From NCBI GenBank assembly GCA_945885345.1, contig CAMCYP010000001.1:62001-126000 (forward strand): a stretch of DNA of 64,000 nucleotides, written 5' to 3'. The position numbers and the translations under genes are program-made. Below, piece by piece: positions 45,474-54,030 of this stretch. The notes beneath the pieces are model-generated. The model saw nothing but the letters and a program-made list of their open reading frames with translations, was not told the origin of the DNA and did not search any database. This DNA comes from Bordetella parapertussis. Lineage in GTDB: Bacteria; Pseudomonadota; Gammaproteobacteria; Burkholderiales; SG8-41. How positions within the stretch are numbered: the first letter of the stretch is position 1; every line of letters starts with the position of its first letter.

Positions 45474-46062
45474 TTATACGGATTCCGGCAGATGCAGATA
45501 TCTGAGATCCAGTTCCGCCACCGTGTTGCAACCGATCAGCGCCATGACGCGGTCGGTTTCGCTGCGCAGCAACTCCAGCGCCCGCGCCACACCGGCCTCG
45601 CCACCGGCGGCTGCGCCATACAACGCGGCGCACCAGGCGTTCTGAGGCTTCGCGATCCTTGGACATGTAAAGCTGAAACCATTTGCTGCCTTCGGCTTCG
45701 CGCGCCACCCGCTCCATCGCCACGAATGACGCGGTTGACAGTACAAAAGTTACGCCGGCCTGCGCCGCGGCGCGTGCCAGTGCAATATCCGCTTCAAAAC
45801 TATAGAGACCGGCGGCACCGGTGGGCGCAATACCGAACGGCGCCGTATAGGTTTTGCCGAACAGTCTATGGCGCAGCGTACGCGCCGAAACATCGACCAG
45901 CGTCCGCGGTTCGAAATGGATGCGTTCGAACGCAGCGCGGTTCGCAGTCATAGTCACGTCGTCTTCGGCGCCGCGCTCCAGATAATCCCAGGCCACCCGC
46001 GGCAAACGGCACTGCGCGAGCCGCCGCAGGTCTTCAATGTTGTAGGCGCTGGAATAACTCAT
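45474..46062 (-). pseudogene. FMN-dependent alpha-hydroxyacid dehydrogenase with central deletion and frameshift
   Basis: The first part (46062 down to about 45625) encodes residues 1-145 of an L-lactate/mandelate-type flavoenzyme (MSYSSAYNIEDLRRLAQCRLPRVAWDYLERGAEDDVT, APFGIAPTGAAGL, WFQLYMSKDREASERLVRR). The last 50 codons, in another frame, are the family C-terminus: LYGAAAGGEAGVARALELLRSETDRVMALIGCNTVAELDLRYLHLPESV. The FMN-binding and catalytic middle (about 190 residues, including the His/Arg) is missing; the join lies around 45620-45628. Such a protein cannot be active. See the other two internally deleted genes in 45-53 kb. Confidence 0.85.
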
Positions 46063-46247
46063 ACAGGATGGTTAAAGGATGGCCGAGAGGGATGACTGAG
46101 AGCCTGTTCACGATATGGATATCAAACACGCTTGTTGTAGTTATCTTCGGTGCCGGACTGCGGTATTCTAATGGCAATTGCAACCAAAGCTCGAGAGACC
46201 GCCGCGAAAATCCGGATCGCACCACTCCCACCACAGGAATCCATCAT

Positions 46248-47120
46248 ATGAAAAGACGTGCATCCACCACCGCCAAACACCGCCCCGCTGCCGCCCGCAA
46301 GCGCCCAGCGCGCGCCGCAAAGCAAGTCCCCTCGGGGGGCGCTGCGAAGCAAGTCCTCTCGGGGGGCGCGCGCAACATCAGCGCTGCGGAATGGCAGGCC
46401 CGCGTTGAACTCGCCGCCGCCTACCGCCTGACCGCGATGATGGGCTGGACCGACATGCTGGGCACGCACATTTCCTGCCGAGTTCCCGGCACCCACGACC
46501 AGTTCCTGATCAATCCCTACGGCCTGCTGTTCGAGGAAATGACGGCATCCGACCTGATCAAATGCGACATCGAAGGCCGCAAGCTGTCGGACACCCCCTA
46601 CGAAGTGAACTCGGCTGGATTCACCATCCACAGCGCGATCCACATGGGCAACCACGATGCCGAAGCCGTGATGCATTGTCATACCCAGTACGGCGTCGCG
46701 GTCGCCTCGCAGAAACAGGGGCTGTTGCCGCTGACTCAGATGGCGCTGACCGCGCTGTCGCAGGTGCGCTACCATGACTTTGAGGGTGTGGCGGAAGACC
46801 ACAACGAACGCGAACGCCTGGTGCGCGACCTCGGCGACGGCAGCATGCTGATCCTGCGCAACCACGGCACGCTGACCGTGGGTTCCAGCGTCGGAGAAAT
46901 GTTCGCGCGCATGTTCCGTCTGGAGCGCGCCTGCAAATTCCAGATCACGGCAATGACCGGCGGCGCCGAACTGAACCGCATCCCGAACGAAATCATCGAT
47001 CACACCCTGGAACAGGGCGGGATGATTTACGGCAAAGGCGGTCGCGGCGCTGGCGGCAAGCTGATGTGGGACGCGCTCAAGCGCAAGCTTGACAAGGAAG
47101 CCCCCGGTTACGCCTCCTGA
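46248..47120 (+). CDS. Class II aldolase/adducin family protein
   Basis: A 290-residue protein from ATG 46248 (MKRRASTTAKHRPAAARKRP). The first 45 residues are basic, Ala-rich and repetitive (two copies of AAKQV[PL]SGGA, the DNA repeat at 46317-46370). The aldolase domain follows: AAAYRLTAMMGWTDMLGTHIS, the zinc ligands in EAVMHCHTQYG (two His) and LILRNHGTLTV, and a C-terminal GGRGAGGKLMWDALKRKLDKEAPGY. Related enzymes cleave or decarboxylate sugar phosphates; the long basic extension is not usual. The open frame extends upstream to 46068 without support. Confidence 0.85.
   Translation: MKRRASTTAKHRPAAARKRPARAAKQVPSGGAAKQVLSGGARNISAAEWQARVELAAAYRLTAMMGWTDMLGTHISCRVPGTHDQFLINPYGLLFEEMTASDLIKCDIEGRKLSDTPYEVNSAGFTIHSAIHMGNHDAEAVMHCHTQYGVAVASQKQGLLPLTQMALTALSQVRYHDFEGVAEDHNERERLVRDLGDGSMLILRNHGTLTVGSSVGEMFARMFRLERACKFQITAMTGGAELNRIPNEIIDHTLEQGGMIYGKGGRGAGGKLMWDALKRKLDKEAPGYAS
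46317..46370 (+). repeat. Two tandem 27-bp units in the aldolase N-terminal region
   Basis: Unit 1 (46317-46343) and unit 2 (46344-46370) differ at three of 27 positions; each holds GCAAGTCC and CTCGGGGGGCGC. The translation is AAKQVPSGG/AAKQVLSGG. The DNA resembles a GC-rich intergenic repeat seen in related genomes (memory), here in frame. Confidence 0.6.
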
Positions 47121-47165
47121 AACCGTAATGCGCCACATTCAGCGGCGCTGCCGTAACCACAGGCA

Positions 47166-48326
47166 GTGCCGCTTTTTACAGTACGCATCGCCTTGAACCC
47201 CATCATCCTCGTTACACTGCTGACCCTCGCCATGCAGGGCGGTCACATGGGCAGCCGCGTCGTGGCCGCCCTGCTCGCGCTGAACCTGGGGGCGGGCCCG
47301 ATGCTGATCGGCGTGCTGATTGCCGCCTACTCGATATTCCAGCTGGGTTTCGCACTGATCGTCGGACGCATCTCCGACCGTTACGGTTCGCGCTGGCCGA
47401 TGCTCGGCGGCACCATCACATTCGGCGCCGGACTGATCATTCCGGCGATGTGGCAGACACTGCCGGCGCTGTTCATTTCCGCGCCACTGATCGGCGTTGG
47501 TTTCGTATTTTTCAATGTGGCTGCGCAAAGTTTTGTCGGCACGCTGGGCACGGCGGCGGAACGCACTCGCAATTTTTCGACGCAAAGCCTGGGTTATTCC
47601 AGTGGCCACATGATCGGGCCGGTGCTCGCCGGGGTGATGATCGACCGTTATGGCTTCGGCTCCGCCTACATCGTGTTTGCCGTGCTCACGCTGCTTCCGA
47701 TACTTACCCTGGCACTGTCACCGCGACTGGGGGCCCATGGCAGCCGCAGCGAGCGGCAAAAAAACAGTGCTTTCGAATTGATGCGCCTGCCGTCACTGCG
47801 CCGGATGATCATTGTCAGCGGGCTGGTCACTACGGGCTGGGATCTTTATACTTTTTACGTGCCGATTTACGGGCACTCGATCGGTCTCTCGGCATCGACC
47901 ATCGGCGCAATCCTCGGCGCTTTCGCCGCGGCGAGTTTTATCGTGCGGGTAGCGCTGCCGCTGCTGACCCGGCGCTACCGCGTGGAAACCGTGCTCGCTG
48001 CGGCCATGGGCATCGCTGCGCTGCTGTTCATCCCCTTCGCATTCATCGAGTACGTGCCGGTGCTGATGGCGCTGTCCTTTGGCATCGGATTGACCCTCGG
48101 CGTCAGCCAGCCGCTCACGCTCAGCATGACCTACAACCGCTCACCCGCGGGCCGTGCGGGAGAAGTCACCGGTCTGCGTCTGACCATCAATAACATCACC
48201 CACATCGGCGTGCCGCTGGCGGCCGGTTCGGTCGGCGCGCTGCTCGGCATCGCGCCGGTGTTCTGGGCCAGCGCCGCGATCCTGCTGGTCAGCGGCTGGC
48301 TGTCTCACAACGATCGGCCAGAGTAG
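47166..48326 (+). CDS. MFS transporter
   Basis: A 386-residue permease starting at GTG 47166 (or nearby). Twelve helices are visible, with GRISDRYGSRWPMLGG as the loop-2/3 motif (near residue 66) and RYRVETVLAAAMGI in the second half. The N-terminus has no signal extension; MPLFTVRIALNPIILVTLLTLAMQG is likely helix 1. Transport direction and substrate unknown. It follows the class II aldolase gene by 45 bp, so it may export a product or import a precursor. Followed by a region carrying a dead Bug gene on the other strand. Confidence 0.85.
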   Translation: MPLFTVRIALNPIILVTLLTLAMQGGHMGSRVVAALLALNLGAGPMLIGVLIAAYSIFQLGFALIVGRISDRYGSRWPMLGGTITFGAGLIIPAMWQTLPALFISAPLIGVGFVFFNVAAQSFVGTLGTAAERTRNFSTQSLGYSSGHMIGPVLAGVMIDRYGFGSAYIVFAVLTLLPILTLALSPRLGAHGSRSERQKNSAFELMRLPSLRRMIIVSGLVTTGWDLYTFYVPIYGHSIGLSASTIGAILGAFAAASFIVRVALPLLTRRYRVETVLAAAMGIAALLFIPFAFIEYVPVLMALSFGIGLTLGVSQPLTLSMTYNRSPAGRAGEVTGLRLTINNITHIGVPLAAGSVGALLGIAPVFWASAAILLVSGWLSHNDRPE

Positions 48327-48407
48327 ATCCCGGGGAAAACGCCGCCGCGGTTACCCGCAGGCGGCGTCGCAATAACCGACGACGGCAAAATTCGCCGCCA
48401 AGTTGTT

Positions 48408-48580
48408 TTATTCAATGACAATACCGGCGGCCTTGATCACCTTGCCGTACTTGTCGAGCTCGGTTTTCATCGGCACTGTCATTTCCGTGAGGGTATTCGT
48501 CACCGCACTGGCGTCGGATAAGCCTGCGCAAAGCCGGGTCCCGGCATGACACCGGGGCAACCAGCAGAGCTCCTGCCGTT
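48408..48580 (-). pseudogene. Remnant of a Bug/TctC receptor gene (both ends, middle missing)
   Basis: Read leftwards, one frame gives a signal-peptide-like core (AGVTAGALLVAPVS), the next a mature start GFAQAYPTPVR, and then a stop. A third frame continues to the C-terminus NTLTEMTVPMKTELDKYGKVIKAAGIVIE with stop at 48408-48410, which is the standard end of Bug proteins. So the central approximately 270 residues are deleted and frameshifts have accumulated. It lies directly downstream of tctA, where the cognate receptor would be expected, suggesting that the TctBA operon has lost its own receptor. Confidence 0.7.
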
Positions 48581-48621
48581 ACACCGGCAATTTAATTATT
48601 GATTCGCACTATTGTTTTCGC

Positions 48622-48654
48622 CAAAAAAAACACGCGGCAAAATGCCGCGTGTTT
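48622..48654 (-). terminator. rho-independent terminator of the tctBA unit
   Basis: On the minus strand AACACGCGGCATTTTGCCGCGTG forms a stem (48631-48652) followed by TTTTTTTTGG. Located about 40 bp after the tctA stop. Confidence 0.88.
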
Positions 48655-48688
48655 GGTTGTTACGACACGATGGTCGTTACCGCTGAGA

Positions 48689-50215
48689 TTACATCACAGC
48701 CGACTCAGCCACCGCCTCCTCGCGCTTTTTGCGGAAGGACGGCACGATCATGAACGCCAGCAGCAGCGCCGTGGCCACCAGGAATGCCGCGCTGATAGGC
48801 CGGGTGATGAACACCATCGCATCACCACGCGAAATCAGCAGCGCACGACGCAGGTTCTCCTCCATCAGCGGACCCAGCACGAATGCCAGGATCAGCGGCG
48901 CGGGTTCGCACTTCAGCTTGACGAAGATGTAACCGAGGATGCCGAACATGATCGTCATGTAGATGTCGAGATCCAGATTGTTCACGCTGTAGACACCGAT
49001 CGCCATGAACACCATGATCGCCGGGTACAGGAAACGGTACGGCACCTTAAGCAGTTTGATCCACAGACCGACCAGCGGCAGGTTCAGGATCACCAGCATC
49101 GCATTGCCGATCCACATGCTCGCGATCAGGCCCCAGAACAGGTCGGGACGCTGGGTCATGACCTGCGGTCCGGGTGCGATACCCTGAATGGTCAATGCAC
49201 CCAGTATCAGCGCCATCGTCGCACCGTGGGGGATGCCCAGGGTCAGCGTGGTGATGAAGGCACACTGCACCGCTGCGTTGTTTGCCGATTCAGGCGCTGC
49301 CACGCCGCGAATGTCACCCTTGCCGAAATTCTCCGGATTCTTGGCCATTTTCTTCTCAACCGCGTAGGCCGAGAATGCGCTGATCGTCGGACCGCCGCCG
49401 GGCAGCGTACCGAAGAACGCGCCGATCGCTGTGCCGCGCATGATCGCGCCGATCGAATCCTTCATGTCCTTCGCCGTCGGCATCAGGCCGGTGATCTTCT
49501 GGTTCAGAACGTCCCGGCTTGCAGTATCGGCTTTGTCCTGCAGATTGCACAGGATTTCGGCGAAACCGAACAGGCCCATTGCCACCACCACGAAGCTCAG
49601 TCCGTCAGCCAGGCCGGACGCGCCGAAGGTGAAGCGCGACATGCCGGAGTTGACGTCGGTGCCGACAATGCCGACCAGCAGGCCGAGCACGATCATACAG
49701 ATCGTTTTCAGCATCCCGCCGTGTGCCAGCACAGCTGCGGCAATCAGCGCCATGATCATCAGCGAGAAATATTCGGGGGCACCGAATTTCAGCGCGATCT
49801 CCGCAAGCGGAGGTCCGACCAGCGCCACCAGGATCGTGCCGACAGTGCCGGCAAAGAACGAGCCTATGGCGGCAATCGCCAGCGCCGGACCGGCACGACC
49901 GTTACGCGCCATCGCATAACCGTCCATACAGGTCACCACCGAGGCCGATTCGCCGGGCAGATTGACCAGAATGGCCGTTGTCGAGCCGCCGTACTGCGTG
50001 CCGTAATAGATACCAGACAGCATGATGATGGCGCCGACCGCATCGAGGTTGAAGGTCAGCGGCAGCAGCATCGCCACCGCAGCCACCGGGCCGATGCCGG
50101 GCAATACGCCGATCAGTGTGCCGACCAGTACGCCGATGAAGCAGTAAAACAGGTTGATCGGAGAAACCGCTGTTGAGAACCCCAGCGCGAGGTTTTGGAC
50201 GATGTCAAATTCCAT
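48689..50215 (-). CDS. tctA: TctA, large membrane subunit of tripartite tricarboxylate transporter
   Basis: A 508-residue integral membrane protein from ATG 50213-50215 after GGAGG. Family marks: MEFDIVQNLALGFSTAVSPINLFYCFIGVLVGTLIGVLPGIGPVAAVAMLLPLTF at the start with the conserved GxLPGIGP, YYGTQYGGSTTAILVNLPGESASVVTCMDGY, and RGTAIGAFFGTLPGGGPT. About 11-12 helices. TctA forms the channel that moves the receptor-bound acid with proton/sodium. It follows tctB by one base. The only TctA in the window, though five intact receptors are present. Confidence 0.95.
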   Translation of the reverse strand: MEFDIVQNLALGFSTAVSPINLFYCFIGVLVGTLIGVLPGIGPVAAVAMLLPLTFNLDAVGAIIMLSGIYYGTQYGGSTTAILVNLPGESASVVTCMDGYAMARNGRAGPALAIAAIGSFFAGTVGTILVALVGPPLAEIALKFGAPEYFSLMIMALIAAAVLAHGGMLKTICMIVLGLLVGIVGTDVNSGMSRFTFGASGLADGLSFVVVAMGLFGFAEILCNLQDKADTASRDVLNQKITGLMPTAKDMKDSIGAIMRGTAIGAFFGTLPGGGPTISAFSAYAVEKKMAKNPENFGKGDIRGVAAPESANNAAVQCAFITTLTLGIPHGATMALILGALTIQGIAPGPQVMTQRPDLFWGLIASMWIGNAMLVILNLPLVGLWIKLLKVPYRFLYPAIMVFMAIGVYSVNNLDLDIYMTIMFGILGYIFVKLKCEPAPLILAFVLGPLMEENLRRALLISRGDAMVFITRPISAAFLVATALLLAFMIVPSFRKKREEAVAESAVM

Positions 50216-50216
50216 G

Positions 50217-50669
50217 TTACCTCCACCAGAACAACGGGAACGGCAGTTCGATGCCGTAAATGAAAATGCCGACTGCACCCGCAATCAGCACTGCGGTCAT
50301 GATCAGCACTTCAACGATATTGAAGGTCTGGCCAGCAGCTGCGGTAATCACGCTCAGCGCGAACAATGCCGGAACGAATCCGATGTGATCGACACCCCAG
50401 CCGAAAATAAGGAAACCCAGGCTCAGCATGATCATCGGTTTCCACGCGAACGGGGTGATTTTCTCGCCCTCGGTTTTTGTCTTGACTGCCATGAGTGCGA
50501 CGATGGAGCCAAGCACCAGCATGATCCCGCCAAGATAGGTTGGGAAATATCCCGGTCCCATGCGGCTCGCCGTACCCATCGGGTAGTCGGTGGACAACCA
50601 GATGGCCATAACCCCGAAGCCGACAAACATCAAGCCGGCCCAGAAATCTTCCTGATTCTTGATCTTCAA
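50217..50669 (-). CDS. tctB: TctB, small membrane subunit of tripartite tricarboxylate transporter
   Basis: A 150-residue protein with four hydrophobic helices (DFWAGLMFVGFGVMAIWLS, GGIMLVLGSIVALMAV, MIMLSLGFLIFGWGVDHIGFVPALFALSVI, LIMTAVLIAGAVGIFIYGI). The GPGYFPTYLGGIML segment is a known TctB feature. The stop lies one base from the tctA start, so the two are translated together. Upstream (50670-51180) is a long control region with a palindrome at 50805-50819. Confidence 0.93.
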   Translation of the reverse strand: MKIKNQEDFWAGLMFVGFGVMAIWLSTDYPMGTASRMGPGYFPTYLGGIMLVLGSIVALMAVKTKTEGEKITPFAWKPMIMLSLGFLIFGWGVDHIGFVPALFALSVITAAAGQTFNIVEVLIMTAVLIAGAVGIFIYGIELPFPLFWWR

Positions 50670-51180
50670 CTGAACGCCCTCCTGATTTCAAAAACAAGAT
50701 ACTGGAACGAGCCACACTTCCAGTCCGGTGTGCCGCACACCTATTCACGCAATGTTGATATGCCTGCGGCGGGTACTGCTTTCGATTACTGCTTTTTTTG
50801 ACCCCTGCATATTATGCAGACTTGTTCTTACACATTACGGAACCGGACTTTACACGAAGCCCTTATTCAAACAAAGCTTTTTTGCCTCTGTCATGGTGCG
50901 CCGCACAACACATTCCCGAGCGCATGGCGATTCAATTGCACGACTCAGAATTTGATTGCGAAACCCGCAAATGCGGAAGCATTTATAGGGTGCCGTACTT
51001 ACGCAAGACTTACTCTGGCTTGCGCGTAGCTGACAACTCTTCACGGAGAACTGCACGCATGCAGTGCACCGACAATCTGCACGATTGGCGTTTACCTGAA
51101 ATGCCCTGCCCGTAGTGCGCATATGCGCCCAATTGGTGCACTCGCAAACAACTTTGCGTAACAATTCACCAGCAATCGCA
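50670..51180. other. Long gene-free control region upstream of tctBA
   Basis: No protein or RNA gene is supported in these 511 bases. It is less GC-rich than the surroundings. The perfect palindromes at 50805-50819 and 51117-51128 (GCGCATATGCGC) are the only structure noticed. The interval lies between the tctB start and the stop of the Bug gene at 51181, both on the minus strand, so it is the probable promoter zone for tctBA; several open frames here are short and conflicting. Confidence 0.6.
50805..50819. promoter_or_regulatory. Perfect palindrome CTGCATATTATGCAG upstream of tctBA
   Basis: A 15-bp perfect dyad (CTGCATA T TATGCAG), 136 bp upstream of the tctB start. AT-rich dyads of this kind suit a GntR/LysR/TetR-type dimer. 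No regulator gene is nearby. Confidence 0.5.
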
Positions 51181-52167
51181 CTAATTCATCATCGCTACGC
51201 GCTTGGTCTTGATCAGCATGCCCAGTTTATCCGCTTCCTGTTTGATGAATCCGGCGAAGTCCTCAGGACTGCCCCCGGCCACCACCAGGCCCAGCTGATC
51301 CAGCCGCGCCCGGACATCCGGGGCAACAAGAGCCTTGTTCAATTCGGCATTGAGTTTGGCAATGATCGGACGCGGCGTTTTTGCCGGCACTTGGACTCCG
51401 AACCAGACAGTGGCCTCTGCATTCTTGATGCCTTCCTCGGCCAGAGTCGGCACATTGGGAATCACCGACTGACGTTTGGGTGCCGCAACGGCAAGGATCT
51501 TGATGCGACCGGCCTTGATATGCGCATCCCCGCTGACTACCGTCGTATAAACCACATTGACACGTCCGCCGATCACATCGGTCAGCGCTGGCGCCGTGCC
51601 CTTGTACGGCACATGCACGACATCGACACCGGTTGCTGCCGCGAACAATGCCTGGCCGATATGCAGGCTGCTGCCATTACCCGAGGAGGCCCAAGTCAGC
51701 TTGCCGGGATTGGCTTTGGCATAGTCCACCAGTTCACGCCCGTTGTTGGGTGCGAATTTCGGGCTGGCCACGATGATCAGCGGTGAGTACCCGATAAACA
51801 TGACCGGGGCCAGGTCAGTCATCCGGTATGGCGGCTTGGTGCGCATCAGTATGCTGTTGACGCTGGGGCCAGGATTGGCATGCAGCAGCGTATAGCCGTC
51901 GGCCGATGCCTCAACGGCAATCTGCGCACCAATCGCCCCACCCGCACCCGGCCGGTTGTCGATCACAAACTGCTGGCCCATGGTCTCCGACATTTTCTGC
52001 GCCAGCAACCGCGCGGTAATGTCGTTGGATGCTCCCGGCGGGAACGGCACGATCCAGCGTACCGGCCGGCTCGGATAATTCGCAGCCGTATTCTGCGCAC
52101 CGGCCACCGGGGCGAACACGCCCGCCAGCCCAGCCAATGCCGCCAGCAGGACAAATTTTGTTTTCAT
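51181..52167 (-). CDS. Bug/TctC family substrate-binding receptor
   Basis: A 328-residue receptor with AAGGAGGAG before its ATG. Signal peptide residues 1-24 (LLAALAGLAGVFAPVAGA), then ANYPSRPVRWIVPFPPGASNDITAR and DNRPGAGGAIGAQI. The C-terminal part includes AEEGIKNAEATVWFGVQVPAKTPRPII. It lies upstream of tctBA but 511 bp away; it may serve that transporter now that the receptor just after tctA is dead. Downstream of the truncated 2-hydroxyacid dehydrogenase and the lyase on the same strand, so possibly part of their unit. Confidence 0.95.
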   Translation of the reverse strand: MKTKFVLLAALAGLAGVFAPVAGAQNTAANYPSRPVRWIVPFPPGASNDITARLLAQKMSETMGQQFVIDNRPGAGGAIGAQIAVEASADGYTLLHANPGPSVNSILMRTKPPYRMTDLAPVMFIGYSPLIIVASPKFAPNNGRELVDYAKANPGKLTWASSGNGSSLHIGQALFAAATGVDVVHVPYKGTAPALTDVIGGRVNVVYTTVVSGDAHIKAGRIKILAVAAPKRQSVIPNVPTLAEEGIKNAEATVWFGVQVPAKTPRPIIAKLNAELNKALVAPDVRARLDQLGLVVAGGSPEDFAGFIKQEADKLGMLIKTKRVAMMN

Positions 52168-52222
52168 GTTTTCTCCTCCTTCTTTGTTGTAATGAAAGCA
52201 ATCCTACAACAACAACGGCCCC

Positions 52223-52606
52223 TCAGGAACTTCCGGCCAGCACCTCCGGATTGATCATGTTCACCGGCTTGCCGGCAGCATAGGCCAGGATCTGATCGAA
52301 AATGCTGCTGAAAATCCGCTCGTAGCCGCCGCGCTCGACATAACCGATATGCAGATACACGCTGTGATGGCTGACCAGCTTCAATTTGGGCAGGCGCGCA
52401 ATCAGCGGCGCACGGATCGGCGTGCGTTCGCGAATCATCACCAGAGCCTCGGTATCCTGCAGCCGCCGGGCCAGCACATCAACGTCCTTGGTGTGATCGT
52501 TCCACACCGTCACCTCATGACCCTGCAATTTCGCAAAGCAGTCGAGCGTGCGCACGACATCCTGATAGTCATCAAGTATCGCGATTTTCGCGTTGCGCCA
52601 ATCCAA
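52223..52606 (-). pseudogene. D-2-hydroxyacid dehydrogenase with in-frame central deletion
   Basis: A 127-codon open frame that joins the N-terminal 88 residues of a dehydrogenase (AKIAILDDYQDVVRTLDCFAKL, RERTPIRAPLIARLPKLKLV) directly to its C-terminal 40 residues (GYVERGGYERIFSSIFDQILAYAAGKPVNMINPEVL). Relatives are about 320 residues; the NAD-binding GxGxxG, the catalytic Arg, Glu and most of the fold are absent. The join is at SVYLHI/GYV, which in relatives reads SVYPHI... and ...TPHIGYV, so deletion between two short PHI-coding repeats is likely. It keeps frame and may be translated, but cannot bind NAD. Confidence 0.85.
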
Positions 52607-52634
52607 ATATTTTTTAATTAATTGTTTTTATTGA

Positions 52635-53999
52635 TTATTTAAGCCATCCGCTGGCACGCTGTGCGCGCACCACTTCGTCGACAATTTCCGGCGCGCGGCC
52701 GACATAGGTCGTCGGATCCAGCGCAGCTTTCAGTTCCGCTGCCGACAGTGCGGCCTTGACCTGCGCGTTCTGCATCAACGCGCTCTCGAAGGAGATATGG
52801 TTTTCAATGCCGTGCATCGAAGCTTCGTACACAAGATCATGTGCCGTCTGCTTGCCAACCTTGTCCGACAACACGAACATCACACGCTCCGACAGCAGAA
52901 AACCGCCGAGGCAGTCGAGGTTCTGGCGCATCTGCTTCACATCCACATGCAGGTCGGTCAGTACATATTTCATCATCGCCAGCAGGCCACCCGCCATCAG
53001 GCAGGATTCCGGAACCGCCTTCCATTCGCCGCGCCAACCCGAGCCATCGCGCTCATGTTCAGTGACCATGCACTCCAGCATGAAAGTCACGTTGTAGCGC
53101 AGCGCGCGGCTGACGCCGACCACCGCTTCACAGGTTGACGGATTGCGCTTGTGCGGCATAGTCGACGAACCGACCTTGCCGGCACTGAACGGCTCATACA
53201 ACTCGCCGATTTCCGTGTGTTCCAGGTTGATGATCTCGTTGGCGATCTTGCCCAGAGTCGCGCTGATCAGGCCGAGCACATTGACGTATTCGGCGAAACG
53301 GTCACGCGCCGGCTGCCAGTTGATGTCGGCAACGCCGAGGCCAAGCCGCTTCATCAGCCGTTGCTCGAGTTCCTTCGCCTGCAGCCCGAACGAAGCCTGG
53401 GTGCCCACCGCGCCGACCATGCCGCCGACGAACATCCGCGGCTCGAGTTGACGCAGCCGCTCATAGTTGCGGCCCATTTCCGAGAGCCAGATCGCGGCCT
53501 TGTGGCCAAAGGTGATCGGCAGCGCCTGCACGCCATGCGACCGCCCGACCATCGGTGTCGCGCGGTGCTCTTCGGCAAGTTTGGCCAGCGCATTGCCAAT
53601 GGCCTTCATGTCGCGCAGGTAGATTGCATGCGCGTCCTTGATCTGCAGCATGGTGGCGGTATCGAGCACATCCTGCGTGGTCGGCCCGAAATGGATGTAC
53701 TCGCCGTGTTCCGGTTTGCACAGGTTCTGCACCGCCTTCACCGCAGGCACCAGCGGATGCTTGATGCGGCGGATCTCCGCAGCCACCGCGGCGATGTCAA
53801 TTTTCGAGATGCTGGAATTGGCGGCGATTTCCTCGGCAGCCGCCTTCGGGATGATGCCTAGCGCCGCCTGCTCCAGTGCCAATGCCGCTTCGAAATCCAG
53901 CCATTTCTGCACGCGATTGTGGTCGTTGAATATGCCGCGCAGTTCCTCGGTGCTCCACAGGTGCTGGATCAGTGCGTCGTCAAATACTCCGGATGCCAT
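52635..53999 (-). CDS. Aspartase/fumarase superfamily lyase (adenylosuccinate lyase/carboxymuconate cycloisomerase type)
   Basis: A 454-residue lyase from ATG 53997-53999, after GGAGGAG. It has the superfamily signature GSSTMPHKRNPS (about residues 280-291), the early VQNLCKPEHGEYIHFGPTTQDVLDTA block and VGRSHGVQALPITFGHKAAIW. Its closest look is to PurB/PcaB-like proteins: an elimination or cycloisomerase on succinyl or muconate substrates. It lies upstream of the broken dehydrogenase, with the alpha/beta hydrolase upstream, all on the minus strand. As purB normally stands alone, a catabolic role with the Bug receptor is more likely, but not certain. Confidence 0.85.
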   Translation of the reverse strand: MASGVFDDALIQHLWSTEELRGIFNDHNRVQKWLDFEAALALEQAALGIIPKAAAEEIAANSSISKIDIAAVAAEIRRIKHPLVPAVKAVQNLCKPEHGEYIHFGPTTQDVLDTATMLQIKDAHAIYLRDMKAIGNALAKLAEEHRATPMVGRSHGVQALPITFGHKAAIWLSEMGRNYERLRQLEPRMFVGGMVGAVGTQASFGLQAKELEQRLMKRLGLGVADINWQPARDRFAEYVNVLGLISATLGKIANEIINLEHTEIGELYEPFSAGKVGSSTMPHKRNPSTCEAVVGVSRALRYNVTFMLECMVTEHERDGSGWRGEWKAVPESCLMAGGLLAMMKYVLTDLHVDVKQMRQNLDCLGGFLLSERVMFVLSDKVGKQTAHDLVYEASMHGIENHISFESALMQNAQVKAALSAAELKAALDPTTYVGRAPEIVDEVVRAQRASGWLK

Positions 54000-54030
54000 G
54001 AATGACTCCTCCAATGAATTATGTTTTCAG

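Larger units (their letters stand above)
48327..48688. other. Interval with a dead Bug gene and a terminator
   Basis: No intact gene. It contains the wreck annotated at 48408-48580 (minus) and the terminator of tctA at 48622-48654. Between them DNA is AT-rich and featureless. Confidence 0.7.

Noticed and set aside
48599-50176. Plus-strand 525-residue frame
   Set aside because: It lies opposite tctA, which has a clear family match; the peptide is His/Arg/Gln-rich noise.
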